The translations under genes were made by a program, and so were the position numbers. A stretch of 64,000 nt of DNA from an uncultured Eubacteriales bacterium. Lineage in GTDB: Bacteria; Bacillota; Clostridia; Christensenellales; Aristaeellaceae. The notes under the pieces are model-generated. The model saw only the letters and a list, made by a program, of their open reading frames with translations. It ran no database searches and was not told where the DNA came from. Below, in pieces: positions 1 to 8,824 of this stretch (positions within the stretch are counted from its first letter, which is position 1; each line of letters starts with the position of its first letter). The DNA lies in the NCBI GenBank assembly GCA_902778995.1, contig CACYZW010000001.1:1-64000 (forward strand), in the 5' to 3' direction.

Positions 1-116
1 CAAATCGAAGATTTGGGATGCGGCACCGCGAAAAGCGCCTTGAAATGCAGTCAAATCCACTCGAAACTGCATCTCCTTCCATTTAGAAACACACTCTAGA
101 ATCTGTTTCAGCGCCT
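1..116. other. Structured non-coding edge sequence beyond ybeY-cdd
   Basis: This stretch lies 3' of the ybeY-cdd stop and runs off the window. It holds three small dyads: CAAATC/GATTTG at 1-15, ATGCAGT/ACTGCAT at 45-72 and GAAAC/GTTTC at 86-109. A minus-strand reading frame stays open to the edge, but it has no well-placed start and no recognisable product. It could be the end of an interspersed repeat or a structured RNA. The era gene, which often follows cdd in Bacilli, is not visible here. Confidence 0.3.
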
Positions 117-1034
117 TCAGGGCTTCTCCACTTTTACCTTCAAATTCTCCGGACCGAAGGAATTGGGCAGGAGCTCGCCCAGGGTCATAACGGAAAAGTC
201 CTTGCCGCACTGGCCGACGATCACGGGCAGGCTGAGGTCGGAAAATTCCCGCAATACCTGGCGGCAGATGCCGCAGGGCCAGGCCGGGGCGTCGGAGCTC
301 GCGATGGCGATGGCGGCAAACTGTCGCGCCCCAGCTGCGATGGCGCAGGCCGCGGCGCATCGCTCGGCGCAGATCGACGCGCCGTAGGAGGCGTTTTCAA
401 AATTGCAGCCCTGGAAGGTCCGTCCGTCCGTCGTGAGTATGCACGCGCCCACCTTGAAGTGGGAATAGGGGCTGTAGCTGTTGTGCATGGCCTCGCAGGC
501 CAGCTCAAACAGCTGCTCGTGGGAAGGGACCTCGCCCTCCCGGGTGATGCCGACGGCGTTCAGCGCGCGCTCCTCCATATTGCGCATCATGCCTCTCTCC
601 TCCTCGTTCATGTGGTCGTAGCCCATCAGATGAAAGGCGGAATGGGCGGTGAGATAGCTCAGCTCCCGCGTGAGGGAATGGCCGTACTCCGCCGCCTGGG
701 CGCGGGCGCGCGCCAGGTTGATCACGCAGTCGCCCAGGTTGGCACATCCCATGGAGGGGTCGTATTCCCGGCCTACGCGCTTCGGGCAGTCCCGGGCGGT
801 CTTACCATGGGGATAGGCGACGGTGGGGAAGGAGAGCACGTCGGTGGGACTGTCGATGCCCCGGTGGTCCAGGTTCAGCGCCCGAATCTGTTCGTCGTCC
901 ACGATGCGAATGCAAAAGCCGGCGTTCTCAACGCCCTCCGCGCGGAAACAGGCCTCCGCCACGCGCCCAAGCAGCCCTTCCAGCGCCCCCATGCCCTCGG
1001 GCACGGGGATGTCCCATTGCAACTCTATGGACAT
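117..1034 (-). CDS. YbeY endoribonuclease fused to cytidine deaminase
   Basis: This is one 305-residue chain with two complete domains. Residues 1 to about 160 are YbeY, the zinc-dependent endoribonuclease for 16S rRNA maturation and ribosome quality control, with the zinc motif HSAFHLMGYDH at 131-141. Residues from about 172 to the end are cytidine deaminase (pyrimidine salvage, cytidine to uridine), with the active-site CAERCA at about 222 and the PCGIC pair at 254/257. I chose the ATG at 1034 because AGGAGG lies seven bases before it; an in-frame start seven codons upstream has no comparable site. It is the last gene of the yqfC-yqfD-phoH-pgpH run. In B. subtilis ybeY, dgkA and cdd are separate genes, so here dgkA is missing and its neighbours are joined. 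A sequencing frameshift is unlikely, since both domains are intact in one frame. Confidence 0.93.
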   Translation of the reverse strand: MSIELQWDIPVPEGMGALEGLLGRVAEACFRAEGVENAGFCIRIVDDEQIRALNLDHRGIDSPTDVLSFPTVAYPHGKTARDCPKRVGREYDPSMGCANLGDCVINLARARAQAAEYGHSLTRELSYLTAHSAFHLMGYDHMNEEERGMMRNMEERALNAVGITREGEVPSHEQLFELACEAMHNSYSPYSHFKVGACILTTDGRTFQGCNFENASYGASICAERCAAACAIAAGARQFAAIAIASSDAPAWPCGICRQVLREFSDLSLPVIVGQCGKDFSVMTLGELLPNSFGPENLKVKVEKP

Positions 1035-1197
1035 GGCCGTCCCTCCTGCTTTCATAATGGATAATCGAAAAATGCGAATGGATCATTGAATACTGATAAT
1101 GAATGCTACTGTTCGGCCCTGAACGGGCGAACGCCCTCAGTCCGGCCCGACAGCCATCCAGTGCCTCCGTGAGGGAGCGCAGGATAATTTTCCATTT

Positions 1198-3366
1198 TCA
1201 ATTCTCAACCTGCGACGCCTCGCCGTTCTCCTGGCCTTCGGCCTTTGTGTCGCCGTCGCCGCTCTTTTCCTCTGTCCCTTCCACCCGTGGCGGTATGGCC
1301 ACGTCCGGGTATTCGATGCGTTCGTGGAACACGCCGGTGAGCACCGTGGAAAAGGCGCTGCAAATGCGCTCCAGGTCGTTGAAGGTCAGGTCGGATTCGT
1401 CCAGCTGGCCATCGTCCAGCTTGGCCTTCACCAGCTTGCGAATCAGCGCCTCCACCTTTTCCGTGGTGGGCTCGGGGATGGTGCGGGCTGCGGCCTCGAT
1501 GGTGTCGGCCAGCATCACACAGGCGGCTTCCTTCGTGCGGGGACGGGGCCCCTCGTAGCGGAAGGCGTTGATGTCCACGTTTTCGCTGCCGTACAGCTTG
1601 ACCGCCTTGTCATAGAAGAACAGAACCACGCCGTCGCCGTGATGCTGGCGAATGATGTCCAGCACCGGAACGGGGATGTGGGCCTTTTGGGCCATGGCCA
1701 CGCCGTCCCTGGGGTGCGCGGTGAGGATTGCGACGGAGACCCGGGGATCGGTGCGGTCGTGGGGATTGTCGCCCATCTGGTTTTCCTTGAAGTAGCCGGG
1801 CCGCTTGAGCTTGCCGACATCGTGGTAGTACGCGCCCACCCGGGCCAGCAGCGGGTTTGCGCCTACTGCGTTGGCGGCGGCTTCGGCCAGGTTGGCCACG
1901 ATGATGGAGTGGTGATAGGTGCCCGGCGCTTCCAACAGCAGTCGGCGCAGCAGCGGCTGGTTGGGATTGGACAGCTCGATCAGCTTGCTGTTGGTGGCGA
2001 GGTTGAATATGGATTCCAGCACCGGCTGCAGCCCGATGCACAGTATGCTGCTGATGATGCCGCTGCTCATGGCCCACAGCGCGTTGGCCAGCACGTTGGG
2101 CAGATCGGCGCTGTTCACAAGGCCCACGGCCAGCGTGCACAGGAAGTTGGATGCGCCCACGATGACTCCGGCGAGCAGCGTGGTCAGGCGCTGGCCCCGC
2201 TTGCCGAGCACCGAGAGTATGATCGGGCCGGAGACCATGCTCATCAGCAGCACCGAGAACATCGTCACCGAGAACAGGCCGCTGCTGGCGTTGGTCAGCA
2301 GCGAGGCGATGAAGGCCAGGCCGATGTTCATATACAGCGCGGCGCGCTGGTCGAACAGCAGGGCCACCAGCATCAGCCCCAGGGCGATGGGCATCATGTA
2401 GGCGTCCCAGCGGCTGAAGGCGAGGCACAGCCCGGTGACCAGCACCGCTATCAACCCCAGCAGCAACAGCGCCTGCGTGTTCATGCGGTCGCCCAGGTAC
2501 CGGTGCAGATACAGCAGCATGCAGCCCATGATGAGCAGCAGGATCAGCGCGATGCCCGCCAGCAGGGGCACGTCCAGGGAATCCTCCTTCAACAGGCCCA
2601 GGGAGGAGAGCATCGCGTACTGCGCCTGCGTCACGATTTCGCCCCGGCGCACGATGACCTCGCCCTTGACGCAGGTCACGGTCTCCACCTCGTCGCGGGC
2701 TTTTTGCCGGTTGGCTTCGGTGGTCTCCTCGTCGATGAGCATGTTGGGGCGAATGCAGTTGCGGATGACGTTCATGGCGATGGACACCAGCTCCGCGGAA
2801 TAGCCGTTTCCGGCCAGCGAACGGGAAAGCCGGCTCAGCGCCGTGGCCTCCTGGCCCTCCAGAAGGGTGGAGTTCAGCGTTTCACGAACGTCGATGATGG
2901 CGTCCTCGAACAGATGGCGCAGATTGTCCTCGTCGGAGGTCCTCAGAGCGCGGTATTCCTCCGGACTCAGCTTTACCGGCAGGGAGGCGTTCAGCGCCGT
3001 CAGCTCCTGCTCCGTGATGGCGTCCGGCTTGGGCCAATCGCTGCCGCGCAGGGCGAACAGCGTGTCAAACGTCGCCTGCATATCCGAGGAAACGTTGCCC
3101 ACCACGGAAAAATCGATGCTCTTGTAGCTGGGCTCGACGGCGGCCGCGGCGGCGGCCCTGCGCTCCTCGGTGGTGACGGCGTCGTTGACATCCTTGGTGG
3201 CGAGTATATCCAGCGGCGCGGGGGCTCCGACCTGTATGTCGTGCTGCTCCGGCGTGATGCCGATCACCAGCATGCACGCCAGCAGCAGATAGGTGGCGAC
3301 GATGATCAGCGCCTTTTTGACCACCGGCCCCAGCCGCGACATGCCCGCCTTGCTGAGCTTGTTCAT
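1198..3366 (-). CDS. pgpH: PgpH-type 7TM HD phosphodiesterase (c-di-AMP hydrolase family)
   Basis: This 722-residue membrane protein is of the YqfF/PgpH family, whose characterised members hydrolyse cyclic di-AMP to pApA. After an N-terminal membrane anchor (LIIVATYLLLACMLV) comes an extracytoplasmic region to about residue 265. About seven hydrophobic helices follow to about 460, and then a cytoplasmic HD domain with HHS and HDVGKLKRP near residues 480-520. The C-terminal tail is acidic, low in complexity and ends in QVEN, where the stop falls in an AATTGA repeat motif. The gene lies 12 bases after phoH and is followed by ybeY-cdd, the usual order in spore-forming Firmicutes. Substrate specificity is inferred from the family. 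Confidence 0.93.
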   Translation of the reverse strand: MNKLSKAGMSRLGPVVKKALIIVATYLLLACMLVIGITPEQHDIQVGAPAPLDILATKDVNDAVTTEERRAAAAAAVEPSYKSIDFSVVGNVSSDMQATFDTLFALRGSDWPKPDAITEQELTALNASLPVKLSPEEYRALRTSDEDNLRHLFEDAIIDVRETLNSTLLEGQEATALSRLSRSLAGNGYSAELVSIAMNVIRNCIRPNMLIDEETTEANRQKARDEVETVTCVKGEVIVRRGEIVTQAQYAMLSSLGLLKEDSLDVPLLAGIALILLLIMGCMLLYLHRYLGDRMNTQALLLLGLIAVLVTGLCLAFSRWDAYMMPIALGLMLVALLFDQRAALYMNIGLAFIASLLTNASSGLFSVTMFSVLLMSMVSGPIILSVLGKRGQRLTTLLAGVIVGASNFLCTLAVGLVNSADLPNVLANALWAMSSGIISSILCIGLQPVLESIFNLATNSKLIELSNPNQPLLRRLLLEAPGTYHHSIIVANLAEAAANAVGANPLLARVGAYYHDVGKLKRPGYFKENQMGDNPHDRTDPRVSVAILTAHPRDGVAMAQKAHIPVPVLDIIRQHHGDGVVLFFYDKAVKLYGSENVDINAFRYEGPRPRTKEAACVMLADTIEAAARTIPEPTTEKVEALIRKLVKAKLDDGQLDESDLTFNDLERICSAFSTVLTGVFHERIEYPDVAIPPRVEGTEEKSGDGDTKAEGQENGEASQVEN

Positions 3367-3378
3367 AGCTTCCTCCTG

Positions 3379-4389
3379 TTACGGACGGTATACGCGCCTC
3401 TGGCGCTCGCTTCGTTCGTTCTTTTGAGCGTGCTTTTCGTAGGCGCGGACGATGGCCTGCACCAGCTCGTGGCGCACCACGTCCCGGTGCGTCAGCTGCA
3501 CGATGCCGATGTCCGGCACGCCCCTGAGCACCTCCAGCGCCTCCACCAGGCCCGAGCGCTTGCCGATGGGCAGGTCGATCTGTGTGACATCGCCGGTGAT
3601 GACCATCTTCGATCCCATGCCCATGCGGGTCAGGAACATCTTCATCTGTTCCGAGGTGGTGTTCTGGGCCTCGTCGAGTATGATAAAGGCGTCGTTGAGG
3701 GTGCGGCCGCGCATGTAGGCCAGCGGAGCCACCTCCACTGCGCCGCGCTCCAGCAGCCGCTGATAGGCGTCCACGCCAAGCATCTCGTGCAGCGCGTCGT
3801 ACAGCGGGCGCAGATAGGGATCCACCTTCTGCGCGAGGTCGCCGGGCAGGAAGCCCAGCTTTTCACCGGCCTCCACAGCGGGTCGGGTGAGTATGATGCG
3901 CTCGATCTCCTTGTTCTTCAGGGCAACGACGGCCATGGCGATGGCGAGGTAGGTCTTGCCCGTGCCGGCGGGTCCCACGGCGAAGGTGGCGGTGTTGGCC
4001 TTGATGGCGTCCACATACTGCTTCTGCCCCAGGGTCTTGCACTTGACCTGCCGCCCGCGGTAGGTGATGGCGATGACATCCCGCATGATCTCGGCGATGC
4101 GGTCGGCCTTGCCCTCGGAGGCCAGGCCGATGGCGTAGCGTATGCGCGTGCGATCCACGGTTTCGCCGCGCTGCACGATCTCGCCCAGCTTTTCCAGGGT
4201 TTCCCTGGCCAGCGCCACCTTGTCGGGATCGCCCGACAGGGTGATTTCACTGCCGTGGGCGTAGATTTCAACCCCCAATTCCTCCCGGAACAGGGGAATG
4301 TTTTCCTCGCGGATGCCGAACATGCCGATGAACTGCTCGGGCGATTCCACCCGCATGTGCTCGGCGTGGGACTGTTCCTTGCTTTCCAA
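3379..4389 (-). CDS. phoH: PhoH-family ATPase
   Basis: This 336-residue protein is PhoH/YqfE, a cytoplasmic P-loop ATPase linked to RNA metabolism and usually found next to ybeY. The Walker A GPAGTGKT lies near residue 138 and the Walker B ILDEAQNTTSEQ near 240. An N-terminal KH-like region precedes the ATPase domain. The start is uncertain. A TTG at 4389 has GGGGAGG eight bases upstream, whereas the first ATG at 4356 has no visible ribosome site, so I prefer TTG. The gene begins just past the yqfD stop, which suggests translational coupling. The exact biochemical role of PhoH is not settled. Confidence 0.92.
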   Translation of the reverse strand: MESKEQSHAEHMRVESPEQFIGMFGIREENIPLFREELGVEIYAHGSEITLSGDPDKVALARETLEKLGEIVQRGETVDRTRIRYAIGLASEGKADRIAEIMRDVIAITYRGRQVKCKTLGQKQYVDAIKANTATFAVGPAGTGKTYLAIAMAVVALKNKEIERIILTRPAVEAGEKLGFLPGDLAQKVDPYLRPLYDALHEMLGVDAYQRLLERGAVEVAPLAYMRGRTLNDAFIILDEAQNTTSEQMKMFLTRMGMGSKMVITGDVTQIDLPIGKRSGLVEALEVLRGVPDIGIVQLTHRDVVRHELVQAIVRAYEKHAQKNERSERQRRVYRP

Positions 4390-4394
4390 TGTGT

Positions 4395-5567
4395 CTATCC
4401 TCCCCGTAATGCCTCCCGCGTTGCCGCGGCGTCGGATTGTATCTCGATCACGGCCCGCGCCAAAAGCGCATCGCCGTCGTTGCCGTAATCCACCCAGCTT
4501 CGGCTGAGCGCGTACCGGGCCGGCCCCGTGCGGCGCAGGGCCGTCCGGGCGTCGGCCAGGGCGAGCGCGCCGGCCCGCTGCATGAGGATGTCCGCAGGAA
4601 GCCTTGATTCCCGTCGGCGGGTTTCCACATGGGTGAGCCGCTCGATCTCCAACGGTACGAACATCCCGCCGATGGGCAGGTATTCCCGCTCCGTCCGCTG
4701 GGCAGGAAAATCCCTGGCCGGGACGATGGGCCATTCCAGGCCGAAGGCCCTGAGCCTGGCCCCGGTGGCGCGCCGCCCGGTATCGACGGTGCGCGCCTCT
4801 GTCCTCGACAGGCGGGCTTCCCCGGAAAACCAGCTGCGCACGATGACCTTGCCCAGCGCGGCGATGGGGCGCGTCTCCTCCGCTGAAGCCTGCTCCTCGC
4901 CCCGGATGAGCACCTGTCCCCGGCGCACGGCGTCGCCGGGCTTGACGCAGAGCATGCCCGAGCGGACCACGGCGCTGACGACGATGCCGTCCCGGGCGCA
5001 GACCAGATCCCGGGCCGCGTCGACGTCGTACAGCGGCGGCGCGGGCGCTTCCGGCACGGCCTCCACCAGCAGGCGCACACCCTGAAGCCGCGCGCCCACG
5101 TAGCTGTAGCGCCTGTCCTCCGCCTGCAGGCGCTGGGCGAGCAGCGCGGTGTCGATGTTCCGCGCGATGCCGGGCCGTATGTTCCAGGCCTCCAACGACC
5201 GCGCAAGGGCGGCGGCGTCCCCCAGGGCCGCGTTATCACCGGTGAAGGCGATATCCACGATCCACAGGCGGCTCAGAAACAGCGCGCACAGCGCCAGCGC
5301 GCAGGCGATGCCCGGGATCAGCGTCGCCCTGCGCCGGATAAAGCGCCTCAATGCGCTGCCGCCCCTCAGGTGTGTGACGGACGCGGCGAGATTGAAGCGC
5401 TGGCAGAGGGCCAGCAGCAGTCTCGCGGAGTCCGCGTCGCAGTCGACGACGAGGGTATTGTTCCCGGCCAGGCGCACGCTGTCGAAGCGCGCCCCCTGTT
5501 TCACGGCGCGGTCGATCAGCCTTTCGGGCATCAGGCAGCGCGCCCGGACGGTGACTTCATTCCTCAT
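4395..5567 (-). CDS. yqfD: Sporulation protein YqfD
   Basis: YqfD family, about 390 residues. An N-terminal cytoplasmic region of about 80 residues leads to one transmembrane helix (GIACALALCALFLSRLWIV). A large outside region with a FtsQ/POTRA-like start and a C-terminal beta-rich part (VCARDGIVVSAVVRSG...) follows. The family is widespread in spore formers and is expressed in the mother cell in B. subtilis; its molecular job is not known. The ATG at 5567 is preceded by GGAGGTGA at eight bases; a GTG at 5579 in the same frame abuts the same site and is less likely. The 5' end overlaps the end of yqfC, so the two are probably translationally coupled. Confidence 0.88.
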   Translation of the reverse strand: MRNEVTVRARCLMPERLIDRAVKQGARFDSVRLAGNNTLVVDCDADSARLLLALCQRFNLAASVTHLRGGSALRRFIRRRATLIPGIACALALCALFLSRLWIVDIAFTGDNAALGDAAALARSLEAWNIRPGIARNIDTALLAQRLQAEDRRYSYVGARLQGVRLLVEAVPEAPAPPLYDVDAARDLVCARDGIVVSAVVRSGMLCVKPGDAVRRGQVLIRGEEQASAEETRPIAALGKVIVRSWFSGEARLSRTEARTVDTGRRATGARLRAFGLEWPIVPARDFPAQRTEREYLPIGGMFVPLEIERLTHVETRRRESRLPADILMQRAGALALADARTALRRTGPARYALSRSWVDYGNDGDALLARAVIEIQSDAAATREALRGG

Positions 5568-5904
5568 CGGGCGCGTCACCTCCCGTACAGGGCAGCTCGA
5601 CGCGCCGTATGTCGCCGCGGATGATCACGGCGCCCGCCCGTGCGCAGCTGAGGGTCAGGCCGCTGCCCGTGGCGCAAACCAGGCCCGCACGGCTGTTCAG
5701 CAGCACCCGGGAATCGGTAAATGCCTCGATGCCGGTGTGGTTTTCCACCAGCAGGCTGTGGCCGCCCACGGCGGTGATCCTCGGGCAGCGCCCGGTCATA
5801 TCCTCCGCCCATTCCAGCGCCTCCGGATAGGCGCGATCGTGCCGGGGCGGGCGCGGCCTGTGCTCTGCGGCCCTTGCGCGCCGGACAAAGCCCGAGTGCT
5901 TCAT
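5557..5904 (-). CDS. yqfC: Sporulation protein YqfC
   Basis: A small 115-residue YqfC-family protein. The segment from about residue 35, with PRITAVGGHSLLVENHTG and VLLNSRAGLVCATG, matches the family's beta-rich core. The N-terminal 30 residues are rich in Arg and His. The start is the ATG at 5904, eight bases after GGGGGG; an upstream in-frame TTG lacks a site. It is the first gene of the run through yqfD, phoH, pgpH and ybeY-cdd. YqfC is associated with sporulation in Bacillus and its biochemical role is unknown. Confidence 0.85.
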   Translation of the reverse strand: MKHSGFVRRARAAEHRPRPPRHDRAYPEALEWAEDMTGRCPRITAVGGHSLLVENHTGIEAFTDSRVLLNSRAGLVCATGSGLTLSCARAGAVIIRGDIRRVELPCTGGDAPDEE

Positions 5905-5995
5905 GTTCACATCCCCCCGCAATCGGTAATGGATTCCCCATTACCCTATGCGGCGGGACGACGCTTCATACAATATGAAAATTATCCCAATTACT

Positions 5996-6025
5996 ATTAT
6001 ACACGATGATACACCGAAAATGCAA
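5996..6025 (-). promoter_or_regulatory. Candidate sigma-A promoter for the yqfC operon
   Basis: On the minus strand TTGCAT (6020-6025) and TATAAT (5996-6001) are separated by 18 bases, about 90 bases before yqfC. A perfect dyad TTCATA-CAA-TATGAA (5965-5979) lies just downstream of the expected start and could be an operator. CATACAAT inside it, on the plus strand, equals the sigma-E -10 consensus but has no good -35. Confidence 0.55.
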
Positions 6026-6071
6026 GCGCAACCACATAATTGCCAAAATCGGGCCGAATGTGGGGTTTTGT

Positions 6072-6101
6072 TTGACAGGACGGGAGGGGGATTGATATAA
6101 T
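6072..6101 (+). promoter_or_regulatory. Sigma-A promoter for dusB
   Basis: TTGACA (6072-6077) and TATAAT (6096-6101) are both perfect hexamers, with an 18-base spacer. They lie 52 bases before dusB. Confidence 0.75.
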
Positions 6102-6153
6102 CAACGGGGAATGAAAGTGTGATAATTGAGAATGGATACCCGGGGGATTTGCC

Positions 6154-7122
6154 ATGTCTTTTCGTATCGTGGATATGCTGACCGGCGGCGCGGGGCTCGC
6201 GCCGATGGCGGGGGTGACGGACGCGGCCATGCGCCTGCTCTGCCACGAGCAGGGCGCGGCCTGGGCGGTGAGCGAGATGCTTTCGGCCAAGGGCTGGGTG
6301 TTTTCGGGCGGGAAAAACCGCAACGCCCAGGATATTCTGGCGCGCCTGCCCGGCGAGGGTCCGGCGGGCCTGCAGCTGTTCGGCAGCGAACCGGAGTACA
6401 TTGCCGAGGCGGCGCGGCGCCTGCAGGACTGCGGCTTTCAGTTCTTCGACCTGAACTTCGGTTGTCCGGCGCCCAAGATCACCGGAAACGGAGAGGGCAG
6501 CGCCATGATGCGCACGCCGAAAAGGATTGCCGCAGTGGTGCGCGCGCTGGCGGAGGCCACGCCCCTGCCGGTGACGGTAAAGATACGCTCCGGCTGGGAC
6601 GACGACAGCGTCAACGCCCCGGAGGTCGCCCGAATCTGTGAGGACAGCGGGGCCGTCGCCGTCGCCGTCCACGCCCGGACCCGTCAGCAGCAGTATGCGG
6701 GCCGCGCGGACTGGCGCGTGATACGGGCGGTGAAGCGGGCGGTGTCGGTGCCCGTGTTCGGCAACGGGGACGTGCGAAGCGGCGCGGACGCCCTGCGGAT
6801 GCTGGAGGAGACCGGCTGCGACGCGGTGATCGTGGGCCGCGCCGCCCAGGGCAACCCTTGGATATTCCGGGAGATCGCCGCAGCGGTGCGCGGGGAGGAA
6901 GCTCCGCCGCCGACGCCCGCCGAGCGCGTGGCCATGGCCGCGCGCCACTTCGAGCTGGAGGCCGGGCTGTACGGCGAAAAGCTGGCGGTGCTGCAAATGC
7001 GCAAGCACATCGCCTGGTACGTGCACGGCATGAAGGGCGCGTCCCGCTTCCGCGAGCGCATCAATCAAATGAACAGCGCCGCGGAGGTCCTCGCGGCGCT
7101 GAGAGATTATGCCCTGGAGTGA
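6154..7122 (+). CDS. dusB: tRNA-dihydrouridine synthase (DusB-like)
   Basis: A flavoenzyme of 322 residues that reduces specific uridines of tRNA to dihydrouridine. The TIM-barrel start APMAGVTD (residues 16-23), the catalytic cysteine in NFGCPAPKI (Cys104), KIRSGWDD and the phosphate-binding GRAAQGNPW all match the DusB/Nifr3 group. GGGGGATTTGCC precedes the ATG. It has its own consensus promoter and points towards the lipoprotein gene at 7133; only 10 bases separate the two stop codons and I see no clear terminator there. Which uridine is modified cannot be told from the sequence. Confidence 0.93.
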   Translation: MSFRIVDMLTGGAGLAPMAGVTDAAMRLLCHEQGAAWAVSEMLSAKGWVFSGGKNRNAQDILARLPGEGPAGLQLFGSEPEYIAEAARRLQDCGFQFFDLNFGCPAPKITGNGEGSAMMRTPKRIAAVVRALAEATPLPVTVKIRSGWDDDSVNAPEVARICEDSGAVAVAVHARTRQQQYAGRADWRVIRAVKRAVSVPVFGNGDVRSGADALRMLEETGCDAVIVGRAAQGNPWIFREIAAAVRGEEAPPPTPAERVAMAARHFELEAGLYGEKLAVLQMRKHIAWYVHGMKGASRFRERINQMNSAAEVLAALRDYALE

Positions 7123-7132
7123 GAAATACCGG

Positions 7133-8746
7133 TTATCCGAACACGTTCTTGCTGTTGATCTTCTGGAGAATGCGATTGAATCGCACGCTGACGTAGAATT
7201 TGTCGCTGGTGGCGATATTGCCGAAGCCCTCCAGTTCATCCGTCTGCCGGTCGACATAGTACACGGGGGCGTTGGTCTTCGCGTCGTAGAGCAATATGTC
7301 GCTGACGGCGTCGTAGACGGTGATGCCGTTGTTGACCCCGGCTTCCTCGTAATGGGTTTGTACCGCCAGGTAGTAGTCCGCCTCCCCGGGCGTGTCGGGA
7401 ATGCATGCCTCCGGTAAACCGCACTGCAGGCTCGAGGGGAGCCGCCCCCGGATCTCCTTTTCGGAATTGACGTAGAGCGCAAGCACCTTGTCGCCGGGCT
7501 GGAGGGGATTGTCGGCGAGGGCGGTGAAATCCCCGGGCAGCGTCAGCTCGGGCGCGCCCTCCCATTCGGTACTGCCTGCGTTGATGACGTGGCTCTCGTG
7601 CCACTTCCTGCCGTCCGGGTCCAGCCATTCCACAGCGCTGTCGAAGGGACCGCTGATGAACTTGCACAGGGCCAGCAGCTGCTCCGGCGTGTCGTGGGGC
7701 TGACTGTACAGATACTGTTCCGCCGTTTCGCTGGCGATCAGCTTCGGTTCGATAAAACCGCAGGCGTACAGCTGGGGAAGGATGAGCAGGATCGCATCCT
7801 CCGACGACGTCATGGAGGTCAGGAAGCTGCTCCGGAAGTAGTCCGCGCTGTTGAAGGATTCGGGATCGGCGTCCCTGAGCGGGGCCATCGCTGCCGCGTC
7901 GGCATAGACGCTGCAGCGGGCGTCCTTCAGCCCCAGAGCGGCCAGCGTCTGCGCCACATACGCCGCGCCGAAGCCCTTGAGCACCGAGGGAGCGCTGAGC
8001 AGGAACAGGCCCTGCTCCGAATCCCCGGCGACCAGCACCAGGCTGATGTCGTTCTCATACACCAGCATCGCAGCGACGCAGTTCTCCGTCTCCAGCTTCA
8101 GCGCTTCGCTGGGCCTTTGGGAATAGGCGATCTGTCCGGCGGCCTGGGTGTAGGGCGCGCTGAACTGGCTGTTGATCTTCTGGTTGAGCGCCTTGGCCAG
8201 ATTGTCCTTGCTGCACTGGAGGGCGGTGCAGAGGGACTGGAACTGGTCTGTGGAGACCTCGATCAGAGCGGCCGCCCTGGGATTTCCGAAGTCCACGGCC
8301 CTGAAGCGCTCCCGCATGGCGCCATCGCCGAGGGCGCCGCCCAGGGTGACGGCGTCGGCGATCATCTGCGCCGTGCCGAAGACCGCCTCGCGGTACAGGC
8401 TGACGCATGCCTCGGGCTGGAGGCTGACCGGCCCGGCCGTCGCGGGCGCGTCCGCCGGGGCGTCGGCTTCGGCCGGGACATCCTCCGCTGCCGGAGGCTC
8501 GCCTGCGCCGCCGTTCAGCGCCGCGCCGCAGCCCGGGCAGAAGGCGTAGCCCAGATCACGGGCCCATGTCTTTCCGCATTCCGGACAGGTGATATCCTCG
8601 GTTGGCTTCGCCGCGCCGCACCAGGGGCAGAAATTCCCCACGGCATCCTTGCCGCAGGCCGCGCAGACCCATGTGTCCTCGGCACAGGCCGCGAAGCATC
8701 CGGCCACCAGGAGGACGCACAGCAATGTTGCAAGAAATCTCTTCAT
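7133..8746 (-). CDS. Predicted lipoprotein with two zinc-ribbon motifs
   Basis: A 537-residue exported protein of unknown function. The N-terminus MKRFLATLLCVLLVAGC has a lipobox (LVAG|C), so lipid anchoring is likely. Right after it come zinc-ribbon pairs CAACGK...FCPWCG and CPECGK...FCPGCG, a domain normally found in the cytoplasm. An Ala/Pro/Glu linker (about residues 85-105) leads to a large domain of about 420 residues that I do not recognise. The start at 8746 follows AGAGGG; a longer in-frame start 11 codons upstream has no signal-like sequence. The gene is separated from xylB by a strong hairpin terminator. Its role may be envelope sensing, but this is only a guess. Confidence 0.75.
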   Translation of the reverse strand: MKRFLATLLCVLLVAGCFAACAEDTWVCAACGKDAVGNFCPWCGAAKPTEDITCPECGKTWARDLGYAFCPGCGAALNGGAGEPPAAEDVPAEADAPADAPATAGPVSLQPEACVSLYREAVFGTAQMIADAVTLGGALGDGAMRERFRAVDFGNPRAAALIEVSTDQFQSLCTALQCSKDNLAKALNQKINSQFSAPYTQAAGQIAYSQRPSEALKLETENCVAAMLVYENDISLVLVAGDSEQGLFLLSAPSVLKGFGAAYVAQTLAALGLKDARCSVYADAAAMAPLRDADPESFNSADYFRSSFLTSMTSSEDAILLILPQLYACGFIEPKLIASETAEQYLYSQPHDTPEQLLALCKFISGPFDSAVEWLDPDGRKWHESHVINAGSTEWEGAPELTLPGDFTALADNPLQPGDKVLALYVNSEKEIRGRLPSSLQCGLPEACIPDTPGEADYYLAVQTHYEEAGVNNGITVYDAVSDILLYDAKTNAPVYYVDRQTDELEGFGNIATSDKFYVSVRFNRILQKINSKNVFG

Positions 8747-8774
8747 ACGTTTCCCTCTTTCTGTGGAAGCCTCA

Positions 8775-8818
8775 GCCATAAAAGAATGGACATCAGAAGA
8801 TGTCCATTCTTTTATGGC
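8775..8818 (-). terminator. Perfect 20-bp stem terminator after xylB
   Basis: A perfect inverted repeat of 20 bp (8775-8794 and 8799-8818) has a four-base loop. Read on the minus strand, the outer stem ends in CTTTTATGG, giving a U-rich tail after the xylB stop at 8825. The outer arms are A/T-rich on both strands. It sits just upstream of the lipoprotein start. Confidence 0.8.
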
Positions 8819-8824
8819 AGGTCG

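Noticed and set aside
1324..4488. A 1054-codon plus-strand frame opposite pgpH and phoH
   Set aside because: It is a shadow of two clear genes and reads as His/Gln/Val-rich low complexity without any domain.
5967..5974. Sigma-E -10 (CATACAAT) on the plus strand as a promoter for dusB
   Set aside because: No matching -35 is present and dusB has a perfect sigma-A promoter closer by; the match sits in a palindrome.
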